Positions 1 through 6,259 of a stretch of DNA of 11,039 nucleotides are shown here, piece by piece. Positions within the stretch are counted from its first letter, which is position 1, and every line of letters begins with the position of its first letter. The DNA is from Planctomycetes bacterium UBA1662 (GTDB lineage: Bacteria > Planctomycetota > UBA8108). Position numbers and translations under genes: made by a program. The stretch spans positions 1 through 11,039 of the forward strand of contig DCKY01000129.1 in NCBI GenBank assembly GCA_002320775.1, in the 5' to 3' direction. The notes below the pieces were generated by a model. The model worked only from the letters and a program-made list of their open reading frames with translations, made no database searches and had not been told where the DNA came from.

Positions 1-691
1 TGAAGCCTCCCTCATCGAGGCTCGTCTCCAGCGCCGCGAGCGCGGCGGCCTGGTCGGCGTTGAGATCCGGTTCCTCCCGCGGCGTGAGGTTGGCCGTTTC
101 TGTTCCGTATGGATCCAGCCGTAGAACCCTGGATTTTTCTTCGAGCCAGCCGTTCTCCTTCAGCCGGTTGAGGCTCGCGGCCGCGGCGTTCGCCTTCTTC
201 AGCAGGCGTCCCCTCTCGAAGGCCCGGTCCGGGGAGCCTTTTTCAGCCAGCGTCTCCAGGATGCGGGCCTGGGCTGCCGCCTTCTTGCGTAGCTTTTCCG
301 CCTCAGCGCGGAGCTTCTCCGGTTTCTTCAGAGCGAAGACCTCGCGAACCTTCTGCTCCTTCGCCTTGCCTGAGCGGATCGCGGGGGGGAGGGCGGTCTC
401 CAGGACCTCGCCCCAACTGACTCGATAATAGGAGGAGATCCACCTGGTGAGCTCGAGCAGATGCTCGTCAAAGCGGCATTCCGGATGCAGGATGCTCGCG
501 ATGGGCTTGAGCTTCGGGATCTCGCTCTCGTGCGGGAAGCCGACACAGACCCCGGTTACCGTACGGGGACCGAAGGGTATGAGTACGCGGTGCCCCCGCA
601 GCAGCTCAACCTCCAGGTCGCCGGGAATACTGTAATGGAAGGAGCGCAGCAGGGGAGCGTTGACCACGACTTCGGCGATAGAGGCGGCCAT
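1..691 (-). CDS. priA: Primosomal protein N' (PriA helicase), N-terminal part, truncated by window edge
   Basis: This reading frame starts at the ATG at 691-689 and stays open to base 1, giving 230 residues, so the gene continues to the left. The translation begins MAASIAEVVVNAPLLRSFHY and continues with VLIPFGPRTVTGVCVG near residues 36-51 and WISSYYRVSWGEVLETALPP near residues 84-103. These match the PriA DNA-binding domain, which recognises the 3' end of nascent strands at stalled forks. Near residue 212 comes LNADQAAAL, the segment that sits just ahead of the helicase Walker A motif in PriA; the ATPase and zinc-binding parts lie outside the window. Residues 115-195 are lysine- and alanine-rich and less conserved. 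The start codon overlaps the bshA stop as TGATG, so translational coupling is likely. Replication restart is the family role. The placement behind bshA looks like operon packing, not shared function. Confidence 0.9.
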   Translation of the reverse strand, partial: MAASIAEVVVNAPLLRSFHYSIPGDLEVELLRGHRVLIPFGPRTVTGVCVGFPHESEIPKLKPIASILHPECRFDEHLLELTRWISSYYRVSWGEVLETALPPAIRSGKAKEQKVREVFALKKPEKLRAEAEKLRKKAAAQARILETLAEKGSPDRAFERGRLLKKANAAAASLNRLKENGWLEEKSRVLRLDPYGTETANLTPREEPDLNADQAAALAALETSLDEGGF

Positions 692-1875
692 CAGTCGTCG
701 CTCCCCGGGCTTTCGTTCTCGGAGGTCTCTCCGATGATCTGCAGATAGAAGTCTTCGTAGGTGTCGACGATCTTGCTGGGCTCGAACTCGTTTTGGGCCC
801 TCTCCCGGGCAGCGGCGGAGAACCGGGTGATCTTCTGCTTATCGCAAAGCAGCTCCGCGGATCGTTCGGCCATCGCCTCGACGTCTCCGACCTCGCAGAG
901 GTAGCCGCATTTCCCATCTTCGACCACCTCGGGCAGACCGCCTGTCCTGCTGGCCACAACAGGCACACCGCACGCCATGGCCTCGAGGGCCGCGAGACCG
1001 AAGCTCTCGTATTCACTTGGCAGGAGGAAGAGATCGAGCTGGGAGAGGACCTCGGGAACCCTGTCAACAGGCCCCAGGAAGGTGATGTGTTCCAGGATGC
1101 CGAGCTCGGCTGCCAGGTTGCGGGCGGGCTCGAGGTCGACACCTTCCCCGATCATTACCAGGCGGGCCGGGAGGCTCCTGTGAAGGATGTGGAAGGTCCT
1201 GATTACATCCAGCACCCGTTTTACCGGGCGAAAGTTAGAGAGGTGTCCGAGGAGAAACTCACCCGATCGCGCGAAGGCGGAGCGCCGCCGCTGCGAGCGA
1301 AGCTCGGGCGTGAATTTATCCGAGTCGACAAAGTTCGGGATGATTTTGACTGGGCGGCCTGTGCTGAAGCGCCGCAGGGTCTCGCCGGCAAGCTGGTCAC
1401 TCACGGCGGTGATTCCATCGGAGCGATCCAGGCTGAAGCGGGTGATTTCAAAGAAGGAATTGTCGAGTCCTACGAGGGTGATATCCGTCCCATGCAGGGT
1501 GGTAATCGTCGCCGGTCTCTGCTCTGGCGGGAGCATCTGAGTGCAGAGCCAGGCGGCGACGGCATGCGGGATGGCGTAGTGCACGTGGAGGACGTCGAGC
1601 GGCTGCTTACGGCAGACCTCGGCAAGCTTGGTGGCGAGAGCCAGGGTATAGGGCGGGTATTTGAAGAGGGGATAGGAGGTCACCTCGACCTCGTGGAAGA
1701 ATGTGTTGGGATGGGCGTCGGGGACGCGGAAGGGAAGCGAGTGGCTGAAGAAATGGACATGGTGTCCCCTGGCCGCGAGCTCGAGACCGAGTTCCGAGGC
1801 GACGACGCCGCTTCCCCCGTAGGCCGGGTGGCAGACGATGCCGAGATTCAGTTTTCTTCGCGAAGATTCTTCCAC
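691..1875 (-). CDS. bshA: BshA: N-acetyl-alpha-D-glucosaminyl L-malate synthase (GT4 glycosyltransferase)
   Basis: First enzyme of bacillithiol synthesis: it transfers GlcNAc from UDP-GlcNAc to L-malate in the cytoplasm. With a GTG start at 1875 the protein has 394 residues, close to the roughly 380 usual for BshA. Visible landmarks are YGGSGVVASELG (residues 19-30, nucleotide/acceptor loop), HVHYAIPHA (97-105), TLHGTDITLVG (126-136), NFVDSDKF (181-188) and the GT4 EX7E motif with E290 and E298 inside EYESFGLAALEAMACG. HVHYAIPHA and TLHGTD are characteristic of BshA and separate it from generic GT4 enzymes. The frame is open back to an ATG at 1995, but those extra 40 residues lie inside bshB1 and do not resemble the family. 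No strong Shine-Dalgarno precedes the GTG, and a CTG start at the bshB1 stop is also possible. It overlaps the bshB1 3' end by about 28 nt, and its stop overlaps the priA start. Confidence 0.93.
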   Translation of the reverse strand: MEESSRRKLNLGIVCHPAYGGSGVVASELGLELAARGHHVHFFSHSLPFRVPDAHPNTFFHEVEVTSYPLFKYPPYTLALATKLAEVCRKQPLDVLHVHYAIPHAVAAWLCTQMLPPEQRPATITTLHGTDITLVGLDNSFFEITRFSLDRSDGITAVSDQLAGETLRRFSTGRPVKIIPNFVDSDKFTPELRSQRRRSAFARSGEFLLGHLSNFRPVKRVLDVIRTFHILHRSLPARLVMIGEGVDLEPARNLAAELGILEHITFLGPVDRVPEVLSQLDLFLLPSEYESFGLAALEAMACGVPVVASRTGGLPEVVEDGKCGYLCEVGDVEAMAERSAELLCDKQKITRFSAAARERAQNEFEPSKIVDTYEDFYLQIIGETSENESPGSDD

Positions 1876-2615
1876 GGGACAACCGAGTATTGATGTACGG
1901 GATCTGAGACAGGCACCGGCATCGGGCTGGTGAAGCCTTCGCCGTAGCTGGCGCCGATAAAGAAGCCGAAGTGACGCAGACCACCCTCGACCCAATCGTT
2001 GAATTCCGGATGTGATATTCGCGTTTGCGGTTCGCAGGAGTCATCGCTGTGGAATTGCGATTCGTAGCAGGCGATGGCTCTCTTGCGGGTCTCGTAGACC
2101 TCGCTGATGTCAACCACCAGCGAGGGGACGCCTGGACGGGTTCCCATCGTGTGGAGAAGGGTGTTTGGCCGCCAGGGTTCGAGCTCGGGCAGGTATTTCG
2201 CGATTCCACCGAGGTAGAAGCTCTGATCGACAATCCGCGCCACGGCCATGTGGTCGGGATGATGGTCCCTCAGCGCCGGAGCGATGACCACCTTCGGGCG
2301 CAGCAGGCGCAGCAGGCGAACGACCTGCTTGCGCGCATCGTGAGAGTCCTCGAGGCGGCCATCGGGCAGGCCCAGGTTGATGCGGCAGCTGAGACCAAGC
2401 TCCAGGGCCGCAGCCTCCGCCTCCCGGTCCCGGTCTTCGGGAGTTCCCCTGGTAGCCAGCTCGCCGCGGCTGAAGTCGACCACGGCGGCGCGCGAGCCCC
2501 TGGCCACCGCGAGCGCGAGGGTGCCGCCGCATTGCAGTTCGGCATCATCCGGGTGGGCCATGAAGGCGACGATGTCGCATTCTGTGGGCTCTCTGAGTAC
2601 AACTCCCTCTGGCAT
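1848..2615 (-). CDS. bshB1: BshB1: N-acetyl-alpha-D-glucosaminyl L-malate deacetylase (PIG-L/LmbE family)
   Basis: Second step of bacillithiol synthesis: zinc-dependent removal of the acetyl group from GlcNAc-malate to give GlcN-malate. The 255-residue protein has the PIG-L signature AHPDDAEL at residues 20-27, DFSRGELATRGT at 47-58 and DHHPDH at 117-122. The inferred zinc ligands are H21, D24 and H122, with D23 as general base. Their spacing equals that of the characterised Bacillus cereus enzyme (H12, D15, H113). The RGELATRGT loop and the overall length favour BshB1 over BshB2 or a mycothiol deacetylase, as do the immediate bshA and bshC neighbours. The ATG at 2615 is preceded by AGGAG with a 9-nt spacer, which supports this start. 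The 3' end overlaps bshA, and the upstream gap of 111 nt to bshC carries a possible promoter. Confidence 0.94.
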   Translation of the reverse strand: MPEGVVLREPTECDIVAFMAHPDDAELQCGGTLALAVARGSRAAVVDFSRGELATRGTPEDRDREAEAAALELGLSCRINLGLPDGRLEDSHDARKQVVRLLRLLRPKVVIAPALRDHHPDHMAVARIVDQSFYLGGIAKYLPELEPWRPNTLLHTMGTRPGVPSLVVDISEVYETRKRAIACYESQFHSDDSCEPQTRISHPEFNDWVEGGLRHFGFFIGASYGEGFTSPMPVPVSDPVHQYSVVPWKNLREEN

Positions 2616-2726
2616 TGTCTTCCACTCCTGGGCTTGCCGGCATCCACGCGATTACTTCAAGACCGTAGCATAAAGCAACGGCGGACGAATTCAACATAGC
2701 GAACCGCCGCGGCGGGAGAAGGTTGA
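2616..2726 (-). promoter_or_regulatory. Possible promoter for bshB1-bshA-priA in the bshC-bshB1 gap
   Basis: The 111-nt space between bshC and bshB1 is the only real gap in the left-hand gene cluster. On the minus strand it contains TTGAAT (2694-2689), a 16-nt spacer and TATGCT (2672-2667), each matching the sigma-70 consensus at 4 of 6 positions. Transcription would begin near 2660 and leave an untranslated leader of about 45 nt ending in AGGAG-N9-ATG. This would let bshB1-bshA-priA be expressed independently of the methyltransferase and bshC. The gap also has a 12-bp GC palindrome (2704-2715) with no loop or T tract. The assignment is pattern matching only, and the primary sigma factor of this organism may have a different preference. 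Confidence 0.35.
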
Positions 2727-2749
2727 TCAGGAATCGAATTCGATCAACC
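2721..2749 (-). other. Inverted repeat (hairpin) spanning the bshC stop codon
   Basis: GGTTGATC at 2721-2728 and GATCAACC at 2742-2749 are perfect reverse complements, giving an 8-bp stem with a 13-nt loop that includes part of the last codons of bshC. Nested inside is a second perfect 12-bp palindrome, ATCGAATTCGAT (2733-2744), so two mutually exclusive folds are possible. No T-rich tract follows on the minus strand, so it does not meet the pattern of an intrinsic terminator. It could protect the 3' end of a methyltransferase-bshC transcript, attenuate read-through, or simply be chance. Confidence 0.3.
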
Positions 2750-4319
2750 GATGAGAGAGCGAGAACGGGTCCCTGCCGATCTCTTCCAGCACGGTTTCGA
2801 TCCATTCCGTGCCGTATTCGGCGATGGGCTGGAGGAAGCCCCAGCGGCGTTCCTGGAGCTTGTCGTCCGGCAGGAGGTGGTTCCAGGCGGTGGAGGCTCT
2901 CTCCCAGGCCGCCGGGTCGCCTCGTGCCTGCAGCTTCCTGATCCGGCTCGCAAGGCGGGCAAGGGACTCCTGCGCCGTTCTCAATCCTCTCTCGACACCC
3001 CTGGAGCCTGGGCTCTCAGTTTCGAGATCACTGCCGAGCGCTGAGAGTCGCTCACCGATGGCGCGCAGTTCCGCGAGCTCACCGCGTTCATCCGCGGGGG
3101 AGACGAGATCTTCCGGGTTGAGCGCCGCGGCAAGGCTTCCGCCATCGAGCCCGAGCTCTTTCCAGGCTTGCCGGCCTTCGCCGGCGAGCAGTGTGCCCTG
3201 GAAGCGAAGAAGGATTCGCGGTCTCTCGACCCCGAGCCATTTGCTGAGCGGTCCCAGCTGGGCAAAATAGCCGACCTCGGCCGGTCCGCCCACTGTGGTG
3301 AGTGAAGGCAGCAGGTAATCCTGTATCAGCGGACGAAGAAGAGCTCCGCAAGAGAAGCTCGCGGGCTCCTTGTCCAGCAGATCGAGTAGCTCCTCACGGT
3401 CGAATTGAGGGCCGCCTCCATCGACAACGAGCCCGTTTTCTCCAGGGCTCAGATGGTCCCTGCTTCCCTCGCGAAGGACGAAGAGCGGGAGCCTTGATGC
3501 AACGAAGGGCTTCAGGCCGGTTCCTGACAGCTCCTCTGATCCCTTCTCGATCTGGTTGATCACTTCCCCGGGCTCTTCGATGCAGCGCCGGATGAGAGGC
3601 TTTGAAAGCGGCCGGAGCTTCTCAGGATCGAGGAAGAGGAGCCCATAGCGTCCCAGGAGACCCGCCAGGAGAGCTGCGAAACCGGAGGCCACGCTGCGGC
3701 CGCGGTATTGAGAGGCAAGCTCTTCCACGAGGCTGGAGTGAGGGAGATCACTCACCGCGGAGAGGAATTCATCAACCACGGCCTCGCTGGGAGGATCGAT
3801 GGTGAGCTCGCTGAGCGGGGCTCGTCCGGCTGGATGCGGAAGCTGGAAGGCCTCTCCCGAAGGAAGACGGTGGCGGCGGACCTCATCGATATCGTGATCT
3901 TCTCCGGCGACCCAGAAGATGGGGACACAGGCCCGGCCGTATTCCGCCTCTACCCATCTTGACAGGGCGATAGCGGTGAGGGCCTTGTAGAGAACGTAGA
4001 GGGGGCCTCCGAGGAAGCCCGGCTGCTGGCCGGTGACGACGCAGAGCGTGTCGTTCCGCGCAAGGCGCTCCAGGGCGGCCGTCGCCTCAGCCGTCTCGGG
4101 CAGGCGCCAGTTCTCACAGGTACTCTTGAAGGCGGCCACAAGTCCTTCGCGGTCCGGCACGCCGATCGCGGCTCGCTTCCGGCAGTGCTCATCCGAGAGG
4201 CTTCGCAGCATCAGCTCTTCGCGGGCAAGAGGGAACCAGCTTTCAGCATCCGGGGTCGGCAACACCGGTCGGTATTGCGGACGGTCGTACCAGCTGAGCG
4301 GAAGACTGTGGATCTTCAT
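2727..4319 (-). CDS. bshC: BshC: bacillithiol biosynthesis cysteine-adding enzyme
   Basis: Third enzyme of the pathway, believed to couple cysteine to the amino group of GlcN-malate to yield bacillithiol. The 530-residue length is typical of the family. Clear family hallmarks are VVTGQQPGFLGGPLYVLYKA at residues 94-113 and PIFWVAGEDHDIDE at 133-146, which belong to the nucleotidyltransferase-like Rossmann core. VGGPAEVGYFAQLGPLSKWL further on is the conserved late block, and the C-terminal part is the coiled-coil-like helical arm seen in BshC. The N-terminus LPLSWYDRP is also family-like. The start ATG (4319-4317) overlaps the methyltransferase stop by the classic ATGA, so the two are almost certainly co-translated. 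Downstream lies a 111-nt gap before bshB1. No frameshift or missing block is visible. The family assignment is firm; the cysteine-adding activity rests on published genetics of the family. Confidence 0.94.
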   Translation of the reverse strand: MKIHSLPLSWYDRPQYRPVLPTPDAESWFPLAREELMLRSLSDEHCRKRAAIGVPDREGLVAAFKSTCENWRLPETAEATAALERLARNDTLCVVTGQQPGFLGGPLYVLYKALTAIALSRWVEAEYGRACVPIFWVAGEDHDIDEVRRHRLPSGEAFQLPHPAGRAPLSELTIDPPSEAVVDEFLSAVSDLPHSSLVEELASQYRGRSVASGFAALLAGLLGRYGLLFLDPEKLRPLSKPLIRRCIEEPGEVINQIEKGSEELSGTGLKPFVASRLPLFVLREGSRDHLSPGENGLVVDGGGPQFDREELLDLLDKEPASFSCGALLRPLIQDYLLPSLTTVGGPAEVGYFAQLGPLSKWLGVERPRILLRFQGTLLAGEGRQAWKELGLDGGSLAAALNPEDLVSPADERGELAELRAIGERLSALGSDLETESPGSRGVERGLRTAQESLARLASRIRKLQARGDPAAWERASTAWNHLLPDDKLQERRWGFLQPIAEYGTEWIETVLEEIGRDPFSLSHRLIEFDS

Positions 4320-5056
4320 GAGCGCGCTCCGCAGAGGACCATTCGCGGGCTGTCCGCGTGGAAATCGTCGCCATCGAAATCACCGCAGATCTTCTCAACC
4401 CCGAGCCCGCTGGGGGAGAGGATGGAGAGGATCTCCTCCTGTTCATAAATTCTTACCGATTCCCGGTAGCGGCGGTCCTCTCCACTGACGGTATCCAGCA
4501 GGTGGATTCGCTTGTTGATGCGCCGGGTCTCATCATCGAACCAGCGCTCTTCCCTGATCTCAAAGGGGCCCTCTGCACGCAGGCTCTCGGGAACGGGCGA
4601 GACAGCGCTGAGTGGATTGATCAGGTCGATGAGGAAGCGTCCCGCGGGGCGAAGAACCCTGGCGATCTCTTCGATGACCATCAGGTTGCCCTGCTCGGAT
4701 TCAAAGTAGCCGAAGCTGGTGAAAAAATTTACCAGCACCGTGAAGCTCCCCTCGGCGAAAGGAAGCGCCCGCATATCAGCCCTGAAGAGAGAGCCTGCCC
4801 CCCGGCGGGCGGCGTCAGCCAGGAGCGCCAGCGAAAGATCGACCCCCGTGGCCCGGATGTCTCTGCGGGCGAAGGCTTCGAGGTGGCGTCCATGTCCGCA
4901 GCACAGATCGAGGACAGTATCGCCCGGCCGGATACCAAGCCGCTCCGCGGCGAAGGCAGCCTGCGCCTCGGCCTCCTCATCGCTTCTCGCAGCGTAGAGG
5001 GTTCTGTAGTCTTCGTTGAAGTGCTGGCGATACCAGGCGGGGTCGGTCGATTCCAT
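4316..5056 (-). CDS. Class I SAM-dependent methyltransferase, candidate bacillithiol N-methyltransferase (NmbA-like)
   Basis: This 246-residue protein has a Rossmann-fold methyltransferase core. Motif I is VLDLCCGHGRH at residues 48-58, the acidic residue at the end of strand 2 is in GVDLS (D73), FRADMRALPF (91-100) fits motif II, and VLRPAGRFLIDLINP (134-148) is the post-motif block. The N-terminal WYRQHFNEDY and C-terminal ERWFDDETRRINKR are non-core segments likely to shape substrate choice. It is the first gene of a minus-strand run, and its stop overlaps the bshC start as ATGA. That tight link to a complete bacillithiol pathway, together with the known N-methyl-bacillithiol synthase NmbA of Chlorobaculum, suggests the substrate is bacillithiol; this is inference, not motif evidence. 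Alternative: a general small-molecule or ubiquinone/menaquinone-type methyltransferase. The start at 5056 has only a weak purine-rich stretch upstream. Confidence 0.85.
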   Translation of the reverse strand: MESTDPAWYRQHFNEDYRTLYAARSDEEAEAQAAFAAERLGIRPGDTVLDLCCGHGRHLEAFARRDIRATGVDLSLALLADAARRGAGSLFRADMRALPFAEGSFTVLVNFFTSFGYFESEQGNLMVIEEIARVLRPAGRFLIDLINPLSAVSPVPESLRAEGPFEIREERWFDDETRRINKRIHLLDTVSGEDRRYRESVRIYEQEEILSILSPSGLGVEKICGDFDGDDFHADSPRMVLCGARS

Positions 5057-5230
5057 TTCTGCATTTTAACCCCGCTCCCGCTCGTGACCAGCCCGCATTG
5101 CCGGAGGCTTTCGGGATGCGACCTGATTTCAAGCGGGTCACTGAAGTCTCTTGACCAGCCTTGGATATTCAAGTACGAGTATTCCTGTTTAGCAGACATT
5201 ATTCAGGCATAGACCGCGAGAGATATTGCC

Positions 5231-5524
5231 ATGGCATTGAGTATCAACGTTTCCGACAAGGTTCTTGCCGGATTGAACCAGTCCTACACGATCACCAGCG
5301 ACAGTGGGGAGCCGGCCGGCCAGGTTGCTGTTGGCGGAGTTGAGCTCGCCCATCGGATCATTCCTCTCGGTCCCCCTAAGGATACGGAGTCCTGCGCTCC
5401 GTTTGATTACAAGTACAAGGTTACCTTCTTCCTGCCTCCGGACACCGTGGGGCAGGAGCTTGAGCTGAAGTTCGCCGCCGGCGAATCAGAGGCCACGGAA
5501 AATCACGAGGTCATCCCGGAGTAG
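5231..5524 (+). CDS. Small hypothetical protein, probably beta-rich
   Basis: I do not recognise this 97-residue protein. It starts MALSINVSDKVLAGLNQSYT and alternates short hydrophobic or polar strands with turns (QVAVGG, YKYKVTFFLPPDT, QELELKFAAGE). That pattern and the even spacing suggest a small beta-sandwich or Ig-like fold. There is no signal peptide, membrane segment or haem motif, and only one cysteine (in TESCAPFDY), so it is probably cytoplasmic. The composition is acidic. The ATG is preceded by GAGAG with an 8-nt spacer, a moderate ribosome-binding site. It sits alone on the plus strand between two minus-strand genes, with a 174-nt divergent upstream region containing TTGACC-N17-TACGAG (5151-5179), a weak sigma-70-like match. 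Its codon pattern looks like that of its neighbours and the opposite strand offers no competing gene, so I think it is real. Confidence 0.7.
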   Translation: MALSINVSDKVLAGLNQSYTITSDSGEPAGQVAVGGVELAHRIIPLGPPKDTESCAPFDYKYKVTFFLPPDTVGQELELKFAAGESEATENHEVIPE

Positions 5525-5590
5525 AGCGCCCCGGGTCTCACTTTCCCCTCTCGCCTGTCCGCAGGGCGGCGATGCCGGCGTTCTCCCCGT

Positions 5591-6178
5591 TCAGTTCCCG
5601 GAGACGAACTGGACCAGCACGACCTTGACGTTGTACCAGGCCGGGTAGAGTGTACGTGCCTGGTCGACGGGGAAGTTCCTGTCGAGGGTTTTCTTGTCCG
5701 GCTTTGGATAGACAAGGCTCTGTCCATCCTTGTAGGAGACCAGGATGAAGGGCTGGTTTTCCGGAGGCTTGTCACCGGGCCTGTTAGGCAGCTTGAAGAG
5801 GCCGGCGTTTTCCAATTGATCTACCATGTTCCCGAAGGAATCCTTGGTGAGGTTGGTGATCGGTATCGAGTTGGAGAGCTTCAGGTTGCGTAGAGCGCGC
5901 TGTCTCCAGGTAGCCTTCGCTTTCGAACGCGAGAGTGAGGGCGACCCCTCCCTGGAGGACTTCCCCCTGATTCCGGATGAGACCTCTACCGTCGAAGAGC
6001 CATTCTCCCTGTCCGAGGTGAAGATGAAGGTCTGGGGAGGCAGTATTTTTCCGGTTCGTGTTTTTGGCCCCGGGTCGTGAAAGAGAATGAGACCTTCTTT
6101 TTTCTGGGCGCCGCCGCAGCCGGCGCAAAGGGCCAGCAGCGGGATCGCCAGTAGCTTCAGTTTTGCTGATCTTTTCAT
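5591..6178 (-). CDS. Predicted lipoprotein of unknown function
   Basis: The 195-residue product begins with a lysine-rich n-region (MKRSAKLK), a hydrophobic core (LLAIPLLAL) and CAGCGG at residues 18-23. The second cysteine (C21) fits a lipobox, although the -3 position is cysteine instead of the usual leucine, so lipidation is likely but not textbook. The mature part has a Ser/Arg/Lys-rich middle (about residues 65-95) and a C-terminal block with strand-like segments (PFILVSYKDGQSLVYP, NVKVVLVQFVSG). I recognise no domain. Expected location is the outer or cytoplasmic membrane facing the periplasm. It follows the RNase HII-like gene on the same strand after 81 nt and converges with the small plus-strand gene. 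No clear Shine-Dalgarno precedes the ATG at 6178. Confidence 0.72.
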   Translation of the reverse strand: MKRSAKLKLLAIPLLALCAGCGGAQKKEGLILFHDPGPKTRTGKILPPQTFIFTSDRENGSSTVEVSSGIRGKSSREGSPSLSRSKAKATWRQRALRNLKLSNSIPITNLTKDSFGNMVDQLENAGLFKLPNRPGDKPPENQPFILVSYKDGQSLVYPKPDKKTLDRNFPVDQARTLYPAWYNVKVVLVQFVSGN

Positions 6179-6259
6179 TGGGGTCTATCCGCGGAATACC
6201 TGTTCTGGTCAATGAAATGAGAGGCTTCAACCTCCCGGCCTCTGGAGCCCGCCTTCCAC

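Noticed and set aside
793..1893. A 366-codon open frame on the plus strand opposite bshA
   Set aside because: It is antisense to a clear BshA sequence, has no recognisable domain, and long antisense frames are expected at this GC content.
2298..2316. Tandem CGCAGCAGG repeat inside bshB1
   Set aside because: Only two copies, explained by the repeated Leu-Leu-Arg codons of a helix in the protein.
4528..4548. A roughly 21-nt near-identical sequence shared with 10953-10973
   Set aside because: One mismatch, but both copies encode a similar R-x-F-D-D-E-x-R stretch in the same frame in unrelated proteins, with no other flanking similarity beyond a nearby GCTTGTTG; probably coincidence, not a mobile repeat.
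5151..5179. TTGACC-N17-TACGAG as a promoter for the 97-residue protein
   Set aside because: The -35 is good (5 of 6) but the -10 matches only 3 of 6; noted in the gene entry but too weak to list alone.
4358..5212. A 284-codon plus-strand open frame opposite the methyltransferase
   Set aside because: The opposite strand encodes an intact SAM methyltransferase with motifs; this frame has no family features and runs into the intergenic region.
5552..5568. Possible terminator hairpin between the convergent 97-aa and lipoprotein genes
   Set aside because: The stem is short with a bulged G and no T tract follows on either strand, so it does not meet the intrinsic terminator pattern.
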